DNA of 64,000 bases from Rhodanobacter sp. FW104-R8 (lineage in GTDB: Bacteria; Pseudomonadota; Gammaproteobacteria; Xanthomonadales; Rhodanobacteraceae). Shown here piece after piece: positions 50,589 through 58,378 of the stretch. The stretch covers positions 18,083-82,082 of the forward strand of contig NZ_LVJR01000015.1 of NCBI RefSeq assembly GCF_001617365.1, in the 5' to 3' direction. Position 1 is the first letter of the stretch. Each line of letters opens with the position of its first letter. The translations under genes and the position numbers were made by a program. The notes beneath the pieces are model-generated. The model did not search any database, had not been told where the DNA came from, and saw only the letters and a list, made by a program, of their open reading frames with translations.

Positions 50589-50670
50589 CGTAGGAGCCCG
50601 CTTGTGGGCGATGCTTTTCCGCGGGAATGGGAAGTCGAAGCAAAAGCATCGCCCGCAAGCGGGCTCCTAC
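50589..50670. repeat. REP-like palindromic element 4
   Basis: Arms GTAGGAGCCCGCTTGTGGGC and inverse (GCCCGCAAGCGGGCTCCTAC), separated by about 23 bp, lie between the RpiR stop and the next start. The left arm has a GT in place of GC, so the pairing is imperfect at the tip. Same family as the elements at 27.5, 35.9 and 36.8 kb. Confidence 0.85.
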
Positions 50671-50698
50671 AACATGTGACCCGCCGGATGAAAGGCCG

Positions 50699-51478
50699 AT
50701 GACTGTCCGCAGCTCAACCCTTGCCGTACTGACCTTTGCCGGCATGCTCGCCGGTGCGGCGCATGCCGGCGCACCGGCCACGCCGTGGGACGATGCCCGC
50801 CAGCTGGTATTGGTCACCACCGCCGGCTGGAACGCGAACCACGGCACCCTGCGCACGTTCACGCGCGACGGCGACGGCTGGCGTGAGGTGCATGCCGCCG
50901 CGCCAGTGACGATCGGCAAGAACGGCGCCGGCTGGGGCCTGGGCCTGAACGCGCCGCAGCACGGCGAGCCGCTCAAGCGCGAGGGAGACAACCGCAGCCC
51001 GGCCGGCGTGTTCCGCATCGGCGAGGCGTTCGGCTATGCCGCGCACGCGGCCACTGCGCTGCCGTACCGCGCGCTCACCGCCACCGATTACTGCATGGAT
51101 GTCAGCGGCGCGGCCCAGTACAACCGCATCGTCGACGCGAACGTGGTCGGCGCCGACGCGGTAAAGGGCTCCAGCGAACCGATGCGGCGCGACCTGCATG
51201 CGAGCGGCGACCAGCGCTACCGGCTCGGCTTCGTGATCGAGCACAACGCGCAGGCGGCGCCGCAGGGCGGCAGCTGCATCTTCGCGCACCTGTGGAAATC
51301 ACCCAGCGACGCCACCGCCGGCTGCACCGCGATGACGCCGGCGGTGATGCAGTCGCTGCTGGCCTGGTTGAAGCCGCAGCAGCACCCGGTCTTCGTGCTG
51401 CTGCCGCAGGCCGAGTATGAGCGGCTGCGCGTGGACTGGAAACTGCCGGCGCTCGCCGCCGCGGATGCCGCGCGGTGA
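50699..51478 (+). CDS. Exported L,D-transpeptidase-family (YkuD-like) protein
   Basis: A 259-residue exported protein: signal peptide MTVRSSTLAVLTFAGMLAGAAHA, then a YkuD-like fold with KREGDNRSPAGVFRIGEAFGY and a late catalytic signature in which a His (CIFAHLW) precedes AGCTAM with the nucleophilic Cys. It would form or break peptide links to the alpha-carboxyl of DAP or act as an L,D-carboxypeptidase. AAAGG precedes the ATG at 50699. The next gene starts by GTGA overlap. Confidence 0.8.
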   Translation: MTVRSSTLAVLTFAGMLAGAAHAGAPATPWDDARQLVLVTTAGWNANHGTLRTFTRDGDGWREVHAAAPVTIGKNGAGWGLGLNAPQHGEPLKREGDNRSPAGVFRIGEAFGYAAHAATALPYRALTATDYCMDVSGAAQYNRIVDANVVGADAVKGSSEPMRRDLHASGDQRYRLGFVIEHNAQAAPQGGSCIFAHLWKSPSDATAGCTAMTPAVMQSLLAWLKPQQHPVFVLLPQAEYERLRVDWKLPALAAADAAR

Positions 51479-52713
51479 GTGCCACCACCCGGGTGCTGGC
51501 CGGGCTGGCCGCCGGTGCGCTGATCGGCCTGCTGCTGGCCCACTGGAACGAAACCGTGGCGTTGCAGGTGGCGAACGTGGCGCAGCCGATCGGCAAGCTG
51601 TGGCTGAACGCGCTGCAGATGACCGTGGTGCCGCTGGTGCTGGCGCTGGTGGTGGTGGGGGTGAACACCGCCACCGACGCGGCCGCCTCGGGCCGTATCG
51701 CGCGGCGCGCGATCGTGGTGTTCATCGCGGTGCTGACCGGCGGCGCGCTGTTCGCGGCGCTGGCCGCGCCGTTGGTGTTCGCGCTGTTCCCGCACAACCC
51801 GGCGCTGGTCGCCGCGCTCGATCACGCCAGCATGCCTGCGGCCGCGCAGGCGGCGCCGGTGAACTGGATCGACACGCTGGTGGCGATCGTGCCGAACAAC
51901 GCGATCATGGCCGCGGCGCAGAGCGCGATGCTGCCGCTGGTGGTGTTCGCGCTGTGCCTGGGCTTCGCGCTGACCCGGATCGCGCCGGCGCGGCGCGCGC
52001 TGCTGATGGAATTCTTCCAGGCGATCGCCGACGCGATGATCGTGATCGTGCGCTGGGTGCTGTGGATTGCGCCGCTGGGCGTGTTCGCGCTGATCCTTTC
52101 GGTGTGCGCGCGCTCGGGCCTGGGCATGCTCAGCGCACTCGGCGTCTACGTGCTGGTCGAGTGCCTGCTCTATCTCGCGGTCACCGTGATGATGCTGCCG
52201 CTGGCGGTGGTCTTTGGCGGCGAGAAACTGCGCCGCTTCGCGCTGGCGCTGGTGCCGGCGCAGGTGGTGGCGATCAGCACGCAATCGTCGCTGGCCTCGC
52301 TGCCGGCGATGCTGGAAAGCGCCGACCGCCGGCTCGGCTACCCGCAGCAGGTCGCCGCGCTGGTGCTGCCGATGGCGGTGAGCCTGTTCCGCCTGACCAG
52401 CCCGGTGCAATACGTCACCTCGGCGGTGTTCATCGCCTGGGCCTACGGCATCGACCTGTCCACCGCGCAGCTGCTCGCCGGCGCGCTGCTGGCGGTGGTG
52501 ATCAGCCTGGGTTCGGTCGGCCTGCCGGGCCAGGTCACCTTCATCGCCACCAATCTGCCGGTGGCGCAGGCGATGGGCCTGCCGCTGAGCCCGCTGGGCC
52601 TGATGCTGGCGGTCGACACCCTCCCCGACGCGCTGGCCACGCTGGGCAACGTCACCGGCGACCTTGCCGCCACCAGCGTGGTGACCCGACAGTCGTGGGG
52701 CGATGGCAGTTGA
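51475..52713 (+). CDS. DAACS-family dicarboxylate/amino acid:cation symporter
   Basis: A 412-residue membrane protein of the glutamate transporter homologue type: about 8 helices and two hairpins, with NALQMTVVPLVLALVVVGV, IVPNNAIMAAAQSAMLPLVVFAL, AISTQSSLASLP (serine-rich hairpin tip) and the late VGLPGQVTFIATN. Such carriers take up Glu, Asp or dicarboxylates with Na+ or H+. Coupled to the L,D-transpeptidase-family gene, it may recover glutamate released from murein peptides outside; the substrate is inferred. Confidence 0.85.
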   Translation: MSATTRVLAGLAAGALIGLLLAHWNETVALQVANVAQPIGKLWLNALQMTVVPLVLALVVVGVNTATDAAASGRIARRAIVVFIAVLTGGALFAALAAPLVFALFPHNPALVAALDHASMPAAAQAAPVNWIDTLVAIVPNNAIMAAAQSAMLPLVVFALCLGFALTRIAPARRALLMEFFQAIADAMIVIVRWVLWIAPLGVFALILSVCARSGLGMLSALGVYVLVECLLYLAVTVMMLPLAVVFGGEKLRRFALALVPAQVVAISTQSSLASLPAMLESADRRLGYPQQVAALVLPMAVSLFRLTSPVQYVTSAVFIAWAYGIDLSTAQLLAGALLAVVISLGSVGLPGQVTFIATNLPVAQAMGLPLSPLGLMLAVDTLPDALATLGNVTGDLAATSVVTRQSWGDGS

Positions 52714-53425
52714 ACCCTTCGACTGATTGGGCATCCGGTACCGACGGATCCGCTCTGACACCACCGAGTCCGTTCATGGGTGATCGAACGGCAGCTCGTC
52801 CTCGAACTCGAAGACTAGCTGCACCGGTGCGCGCTCGTCGCCACGGGCCAAGTCTGAAATCCGCCTCATCCATCGGCAGCCTCAGCGGCCATTGATGGGT
52901 GGCAAACCATCTCGCTCGGGCATGGCAACGGTAAGCATGCGACAGCGAAACCAGCAGATGTCTCGCTACTACCCGCATGTGGTTGCCGAGTCTGTTCAGC
53001 AGCGCCAGATAGGCGCCGGCCAGCGAGTGCTGGTACCGACTGTAAAGGGCAAGATCCGGCGCATCCTCGATTGCCCGCAGGTACGACAACGGATCGCTGC
53101 CGTCATCGCCGGCCAGCCTGTGCATCAGTGGATGCGCGGCCTCTTCGCCATCATCGGGGTTGATTGCATGGTCCAGGCGAACAGCATGCCGGACGTTCAG
53201 CTCGGTGTAGCGCACCAGCTTCTGGTAGAGGTGGCTTAACAGCACCTTCGGTGAGGCCCGATCGAGAAAATCGGCGATGGCGACACCGTTGCGTGATGCC
53301 ATGTCGTTGGCCATGAGCCAGGCCTCCTGCACGACATCGGCGTATTGCTGCTCGCCTCTGGTGGCCCGCGCGATCCGTTTCAGGGCGCCCTGGTGGCAGG
53401 CAACGAATAGATCGAAGGCATCCAT
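52652..53425 (-). CDS. Sigma-70-like orphan protein (C-terminus uncertain)
   Basis: The frame from the ATG at 53425 gives 257 residues. Residues about 1-185 look like a small sigma-factor-like protein: YADVVQEAWLMANDMA resembles sigma region 2, and LNRLGNHMRVVARHLLVSLSHAYRCH a region-4-type helix pair. From about residue 195 the texture becomes Arg/Gly/Ser-rich, as expected for non-coding readthrough, and the frame overlaps the convergent DAACS gene by 62 bp. Either the protein is longer than relatives or a frameshift has joined frames near 52850. Function unknown. Confidence 0.5.
   Translation of the reverse strand: MDAFDLFVACHQGALKRIARATRGEQQYADVVQEAWLMANDMASRNGVAIADFLDRASPKVLLSHLYQKLVRYTELNVRHAVRLDHAINPDDGEEAAHPLMHRLAGDDGSDPLSYLRAIEDAPDLALYSRYQHSLAGAYLALLNRLGNHMRVVARHLLVSLSHAYRCHARARWFATHQWPLRLPMDEADFRLGPWRRARTGAASLRVRGRAAVRSPMNGLGGVRADPSVPDAQSVEGFNCHRPTTVGSPRWWRQGRR
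52774..52869 (-). CDS. Embedded 31-codon ORF in a shifted frame of the sigma-like gene
   Basis: A short frame from an ATG at 52869 begins MRRISDLARGDERAPVQLVF and ends in an acidic Phe/Glu/Asp/Pro tail. It has normal protein texture, unlike the other frame at this place. It may be a separate tiny gene translated by overlap, or the true C-terminal end of the sigma-like protein joined by a frameshift. Confidence 0.4.
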   Translation of the reverse strand: MRRISDLARGDERAPVQLVFEFEDELPFDHP

Positions 53426-53640
53426 AGGCCGTGGCCTTGAAGATGGGGCGCGCGCATTACAGCACACTGCCAGGGACGGCCGGACTGGCGGCAAACTGGG
53501 TGCGGCATGACTGCGGCGAATGCCGATGCGGAACACCGGGGCGCCTACCCGGACTAACGGCAGAAATTGTCGGTACGCGGCGTTCAGCGCCATACCTGAG
53601 TTTGTCGAAATGAGCAAAAGGACACTTATGGTGAGTTTTA

Positions 53641-53670
53641 TTGAAGTTTCGTAAACCTTTGGGGTACATT
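53641..53670 (+). promoter_or_regulatory. Candidate promoter of the AbiE operon
   Basis: TTGAAG (53641-53646) and TACATT (53665-53670) with an 18-bp spacer, 35 bp before the abiEi start, in an A/T-rich island. The spacer carries an imperfect inverted repeat around GTTTCGTAAACC, which could be the AbiEi operator because AbiEi antitoxins repress their own operon. Confidence 0.4.
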
Positions 53671-53704
53671 GGCATAGGCTTATGGATGATGTATTTCGAC
53701 CACC

Positions 53705-54526
53705 ATGAGTGATCAAAAAGAAGGGAAATTAAACCTCCTGCTGGGCCGGCTCGGCGACACCGAACTGGTTTCCAGCCGTTGGCTCCGGACCCAGGGCTAC
53801 TCCAATAGCCTGGTTGCGCGTTACGTGGCCAGCGGCTGGCTGGTGTCGCCGACGCGTGGTGGTTACATGAGGAAAAGTGGGCGTCTGCAGTGGGAGAGCG
53901 TGGTACGTGCCCTGCAGATTGGAGAGGGTTTGGCGCTCCATGTAGGAGGACGCTTCGCGCTGGCTTTGCACGGGCACGAGCACTATCTGCGTCTCGGGGA
54001 AGCTTCCACGGTGACGCTCTATGGAGCAGCGCGATTACCCAGTTGGGCGACCAGATTGCCGTTGGCCGAGCACTTTGAATACTCCGGCAGGGGGCCTTTC
54101 GATTTTCCGTCGCCGGCCTTGGATCCCGATGTGCCGGATCAGACGTTGCTCGACCAAGGACTGGACAGGCGTGAGCCTGTCCAGAGTGCGGTGGGCATCG
54201 TCTGCTCCACGCCGGAAAGGGCCATGCTGGAACTGTGTGACGAATCACCAACCGCGCCTCTGGTCTATGAGGTGGATGCGCTGATGCAGGCCATGACCAG
54301 CTTGCGGCCCAAACGGGTCGGCATGCTGCTGCACCATTGCCGCAGCATCAAGGCCAAGCGCCTGTTCCTGGCTTTGGCTGAACGCCACCGCCATGCATGG
54401 TTGGCTCACGTTTCACTCGATGGCGTGGATCTCGGCCACGGCAAGCGCTCGCTAATACCCGGCGGTCGTCTGCATCCCGTCTATCAGATCACGTTGCCAG
54501 GGGACTTGGATGAGCACCTGGGATAG
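53705..54526 (+). CDS. abiEi: AbiEi-type antitoxin (type IV toxin-antitoxin)
   Basis: A 273-residue protein with an N-terminal winged helix (about 12-75; LVSSRWLRTQGYSNSLVARYVASGWLVSPTRGGY) and the long C-terminal antitoxin domain of AbiEi proteins (VVRALQIGEGLALHVGGRFALALHGHEHYL; STPERAMLELCDE). AbiEi represses its operon and counteracts AbiEii. It overlaps the toxin gene by 17 bp. Together with Wadjet downstream it forms a defence island. Confidence 0.88.
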   Translation: MSDQKEGKLNLLLGRLGDTELVSSRWLRTQGYSNSLVARYVASGWLVSPTRGGYMRKSGRLQWESVVRALQIGEGLALHVGGRFALALHGHEHYLRLGEASTVTLYGAARLPSWATRLPLAEHFEYSGRGPFDFPSPALDPDVPDQTLLDQGLDRREPVQSAVGIVCSTPERAMLELCDESPTAPLVYEVDALMQAMTSLRPKRVGMLLHHCRSIKAKRLFLALAERHRHAWLAHVSLDGVDLGHGKRSLIPGGRLHPVYQITLPGDLDEHLG

Positions 54527-55436
54527 GCGCTATGCCGATAGGGTGCAGTTGCTGGTGGACACCTTGCCGATCCTGGCGCAAGAGCCGCGGTTTGCGTTGA
54601 AGGGCGGCACGGCCATCAATCTGTTTGAGCGTGACCTTCCTCGTTTGTCGGTCGACATCGATCTGACCTGGTTGCCCGCCGGTGATTTTTCCGAGGATGC
54701 CGCCCGGATTGCGGCGGCACTCGAACGACTTGCCGGCCTGCTGCGTGCTCGCCCGTTGCAATTGCAGATACAGACGTCGGCGGGGCAGGGTGCCCGTATC
54801 GTGACACGGCTGATCGCCAGCCGCGGCCGTGCACGCATACAGATCGAGACTACGCTGGTCATGCGCGGTACGGTGCACCCGGTGCGCGATATGGTGGTCA
54901 GGCCGGCAGTTGAGGAAGCGTTCGGCTTCGCTTCCGCACAGGTGCTCGATTTCGCCGATCTCCATGCCGGCAAGCTGGTTGCCGCGCTGTCGCGCCAACA
55001 CCCACGCGATCTGTTCGATGTCGGCCTGCTGCTGGAGGACGAGCGTGCCGACGAGAAGCTCTGGTGCACCTTCCTCGTGTATCTGACCTGCAGTCCCAAG
55101 CCAGCCTGGGAAATACTGAAACCAAGGGAACCCGTGGACTTCGAGGCCACCTTCGATGCCCATTTCCGTGGCATGACGGCCGAACCGACGACGGCGATCC
55201 AACTATTGGACAATCGGACACGGTTGCTGGTGCGCATCGCCGACTGGCTGGATGAGCCCTCGTGTGCTTTCCTTCGATCCGTAGAGCACGAGCAGCCGGA
55301 TTTCGGTTTGATCGGATTGCCTGACGCGGCAGAACTGCCGGGAGTACGCAGGAAGCTGCAGAATCTTGCCATGCGCTCTGCGGGAAAACGGGAAGCCGAT
55401 CATCGCCACTTCGATGAGGCGATCGGAAGAACCTGA
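54510..55436 (+). CDS. abiEii: AbiEii-type nucleotidyltransferase toxin
   Basis: A 308-residue nucleotidyltransferase-fold protein. The catalytic motifs are KGGTAINLF (Lys31-Gly-Gly-Thr) and LSVDIDLTW (Asp49, Asp51), followed by the basic LDFADLHAGKLVAALSRQHPRDLFDV block typical of the AbiEii/DUF1814 family. AbiEii-type toxins stop growth after phage infection, and several modify tRNA. It overlaps abiEi and ends 78 bp before jetA. Confidence 0.9.
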   Translation: MSTWDRRYADRVQLLVDTLPILAQEPRFALKGGTAINLFERDLPRLSVDIDLTWLPAGDFSEDAARIAAALERLAGLLRARPLQLQIQTSAGQGARIVTRLIASRGRARIQIETTLVMRGTVHPVRDMVVRPAVEEAFGFASAQVLDFADLHAGKLVAALSRQHPRDLFDVGLLLEDERADEKLWCTFLVYLTCSPKPAWEILKPREPVDFEATFDAHFRGMTAEPTTAIQLLDNRTRLLVRIADWLDEPSCAFLRSVEHEQPDFGLIGLPDAAELPGVRRKLQNLAMRSAGKREADHRHFDEAIGRT

Positions 55437-55514
55437 TTGGCCCGATCCGTCGGCGCATTCGCAGTGGATGAGAGCGGGGAATCCGAAGATGGGTTCATCG
55501 GCAGGGGAGTACAG

Positions 55515-57098
55515 ATGACGGCCAGCATGGAAACGACATCGCAATGGCGCACAGCGGGACAGGATGAGGTATCGCTCGCTGCATCGACCGATCTGTTCCG
55601 CCACATCACCGCGGACAAGGCCATGTTCTATCGCGCCATCATGGGGGTGTTCGCTGCCGCCAAGCGCCAGTACCGGCTGCAGTTGCGCCCCGACGAGGTG
55701 CTGGCCGAGGCGGATTGGGGCGGTGCGTTGCCGGCCCAGGAGGAGGTCGTCACGGCGCTGGCGCAACTGTCCGTTTGGGGCAATCTGGAGTCGCAGCCGG
55801 ACATGGCGCGCGTGTCCACGCTCAATGATTACTATCGTGCGCGCTTTCTTTACCGGCTCTCGCGTGGTGGCGAGGCGGTGGAAGCGGGACTGGAGGCGTT
55901 CGCGCACAGCCTCCGCCACCGCGCCGAATTGCAGACCGTGGCACTGGAGGATATCGACGGCCGTTTGCAGGCGCTGCAGCGCCTGCTCGGCGAAGCGCCA
56001 TCCGGTGAGGATATCGATGTCGCCAAAGCCCATGAAATCCTGCGCGACCTGGTGCGCGTGTTCGAGGATCTGGCCGGCAACGCGCAGGCGTTCATGGCCG
56101 GTGTGGCGCGCAGCCTGGAACTGCAGCAGGCTGATGCGACCGCGCTGGTGGCCTACAAGCGACGGCTGATCGAATACCTTGAGCGTTTCATGGCGGATCT
56201 GATCCGACGCTCCGACGCCATCGCCCGCACACTGCACGAACTGGCGCAGTCCATCGATGGAGTCCTGCGCCAGATCGCCGAGCGCGAGGCGCGCGATGCC
56301 GCCCCCGCTGATGCCGACGAGCGGGCGGACGAAACCCGACGTCGCTGGGATATCTGGCGCGAGCGCTGGAAGGGCCTGTGCGGTTGGTTCCTTTCCAGCA
56401 GCAATGCGCTGCCGCAGGCCGAACTGCTGCGCGCGCGTGCGCGGGCGGCGATTCCGCAGTTGCTGGGCGCCATTGCCGCCATGAACGAACGACGCAGTGG
56501 CCGCAGCGACCGCTCGGCCGATTTTCGCGCGCTGGCGCAGTGGTTCGCCGCCTGCGACGGCGACGACGATGCCCACCGTCTCGCACGCGCGGCGTTCGCG
56601 TTGCAGCCGGCGCGTCACTTCTCGCTCGACGTGGCGGCCGGGGAGGACGTGCCGGCCAGCACGTCCTGGCTGGATGCGCCGCCGCTGACGATCAATCCGC
56701 GCCTGCGCGAGTACGGCGAGGCGGCACCGCGCGGCCCGCTGGCGAGCGTGCGCGACCGCAGCCGCGGGCGTGCCCTGATGGCACTGCAGCTGGCCGAGGA
56801 GTCGCGCCAGGTCGAGGCCGCGCGCCGGCGGCTGGCGACCGGTCGCCCGACCCTCCTGTCGGAGCTTGGCGAGCTCGATCCGCAAGCGTTCGAGTTGTTC
56901 CTGGGTCTGCTGGGCGAAGCCCTGGCCGAACAGGCCGACCCGGAGCAGACGGTCGAACGCCAGACCGGCGACGGCCTGCTGTACCTGTGCCTGGAACCGC
57001 TGGCTGCCGACAGCCGCGCACAAATACGCACGCCGGTCGGCGTGTTTTCCGGACGTGATCACCTGCTGACTGTCCGTCCGACACGGGAGCGGGCATGA
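55515..57098 (+). CDS. Wadjet/Ept component A (TIGR02677, DUF2397; kleisin-like)
   Basis: A 527-residue helical protein of the TIGR02677 family: the start DEVSLAASTDLFRHITADKAMFYRAIMGVF, a winged-helix-like WGNLESQPDMARVSTLNDYYRARFLYRLS, and long helices thereafter are characteristic. In SMC-based Wadjet systems, component A is the kleisin that bridges the SMC heads. AGGGGAG lies 5 bases upstream of the ATG. It overlaps component B by ATGA, and all four genes are coupled this way. These systems cleave and exclude small circular plasmids. Confidence 0.88.
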   Translation: MTASMETTSQWRTAGQDEVSLAASTDLFRHITADKAMFYRAIMGVFAAAKRQYRLQLRPDEVLAEADWGGALPAQEEVVTALAQLSVWGNLESQPDMARVSTLNDYYRARFLYRLSRGGEAVEAGLEAFAHSLRHRAELQTVALEDIDGRLQALQRLLGEAPSGEDIDVAKAHEILRDLVRVFEDLAGNAQAFMAGVARSLELQQADATALVAYKRRLIEYLERFMADLIRRSDAIARTLHELAQSIDGVLRQIAEREARDAAPADADERADETRRRWDIWRERWKGLCGWFLSSSNALPQAELLRARARAAIPQLLGAIAAMNERRSGRSDRSADFRALAQWFAACDGDDDAHRLARAAFALQPARHFSLDVAAGEDVPASTSWLDAPPLTINPRLREYGEAAPRGPLASVRDRSRGRALMALQLAEESRQVEAARRRLATGRPTLLSELGELDPQAFELFLGLLGEALAEQADPEQTVERQTGDGLLYLCLEPLAADSRAQIRTPVGVFSGRDHLLTVRPTRERA

Positions 57099-58378
57099 AC
57101 GCGCGCCTGCCGCGAAGGGCTTCCCGGCCTGTTGGCCAACTGCAAAAGACGCAGCAACAGGACGAATTCCGTCGCGCGCTGCGCGGCCTGCTGATGCGGC
57201 CGCTGATGGCGCCGAGCCATGCCGACTTTCCCGCCGTGCGGCGACAGGCCGAGCGCTTGCGCGAATGGTTCGCGCGCGAGACCGGCTGGCCGCTGCATGT
57301 AGATCGCGAGGGCGCGCGCCTGTTCAAGCGCCCGGCCGATCTGTCCGACCCATCCCGTGGCCTGCCGGACTACGATCGCCGCCGCTACGTGCTGCTGTGC
57401 CTGGCGTGCGCAGTGCTGGAGCGGGCCGATCCGCAGATCACCCTGCGCCTGATCGGCGAGCGCATCGTGCAGCAGGCTGCCGACCCTGCGTTGGAGGAGC
57501 TGGGCTTCGGCTTCTCCCTGCGCAGTGCGGCCGAACGGCGCGAGCTGGTCGCGGTGTGCCGCACCTTGCTGGAGCATGGCGTGCTCGAACGCGTGGCCGG
57601 CGAGGAAGACAACTTCGTCCACGATAGCGACAGACAGCAGTCCGATGCCTTGTACGACGTGCATCGGCGCCTGCTGGCCGGTCTGCTGGCGGCGGTGCGC
57701 GGGCCTTCGACCTGGCGCGCCGAGGAGATTCCTGTCGATACCGATGCGCGGTTGCACGCGCTAGTGGCCGGGTTCGCGGTGGACAGCGAGCAGGGCCGGC
57801 GCGACGCCATGCGTCACCACCTGGCGCGGCGGCTGCTCGACGACCCGGTGCTCTATGTCGATACTCTCGATGAGGAGGCGCGCGCCTATTTCATCAACCA
57901 GCGGGGCGTACTCGCCGGCCGCCTGTGCGAGGCAGCTGGCCTAGTCGCCGAGCAGCGTGCCGAGGGGCTGGCGCTGGCTGACGAAAGCGGCCAGCTCACC
58001 GACATGGCGATGCCGGCCGAAGGCACCGAGGCCCACGTTACCCTGCTGGTGGCCGAGCACCTGGCCCAGCGCCTGCGCCAGGCGCGCGTGCCGGTGCGTG
58101 TGGAGGAGAGCGAGATCGCCCTGTTCCTGCGCGATGCTGCGAGGCGCTATGGCCGTTACTGGCGCAAGTCGGCGCGTGCGCCCGGTGCCGAGCGCGAACT
58201 GGCCGGCATTGCCGTGGAGCGGCTGTATCGCCTGGGCCTGCTGACGCGCGAGCCCGGCGGCGTACGCCCGCTGCCGGCCATCGCCCGCTTCTCGCTCGGC
58301 CAGGCCGAGGTGCGCAGCGCGTCGGCTACTACTTCCCTGTTCGCTTCCGATTTCCTTCCGTCTGATCCCGCCGTATGA
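57095..58378 (+). CDS. Wadjet/Ept component B (TIGR02678, DUF2398; KITE-like)
   Basis: A 427-residue protein of the TIGR02678 family: RRALRGLLMRPLMA-like start, ARETGWPLHVDREGARLFKRPAD, YVLLCLACAVLERADPQITLRLIGERI, and paired winged-helix segments as in KITE subunits. It would bind the kleisin and steer the SMC complex. Its ATG overlaps the component A stop, and its stop overlaps component C. No odd features were noted. Confidence 0.88.
   Translation: MNARLPRRASRPVGQLQKTQQQDEFRRALRGLLMRPLMAPSHADFPAVRRQAERLREWFARETGWPLHVDREGARLFKRPADLSDPSRGLPDYDRRRYVLLCLACAVLERADPQITLRLIGERIVQQAADPALEELGFGFSLRSAAERRELVAVCRTLLEHGVLERVAGEEDNFVHDSDRQQSDALYDVHRRLLAGLLAAVRGPSTWRAEEIPVDTDARLHALVAGFAVDSEQGRRDAMRHHLARRLLDDPVLYVDTLDEEARAYFINQRGVLAGRLCEAAGLVAEQRAEGLALADESGQLTDMAMPAEGTEAHVTLLVAEHLAQRLRQARVPVRVEESEIALFLRDAARRYGRYWRKSARAPGAERELAGIAVERLYRLGLLTREPGGVRPLPAIARFSLGQAEVRSASATTSLFASDFLPSDPAV

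Noticed and set aside
27461..50670. Inverted repeats considered as insertion-sequence ends
   Set aside because: No transposase lies between any pair, and the elements are only 70-145 bp palindromes. They fit REP/REPIN elements better.
53457..54251. A 264-codon minus-strand frame over the AbiE promoter and abiEi
   Set aside because: It runs antisense to a well-supported antitoxin gene and through its A/T-rich promoter, with no domain texture.
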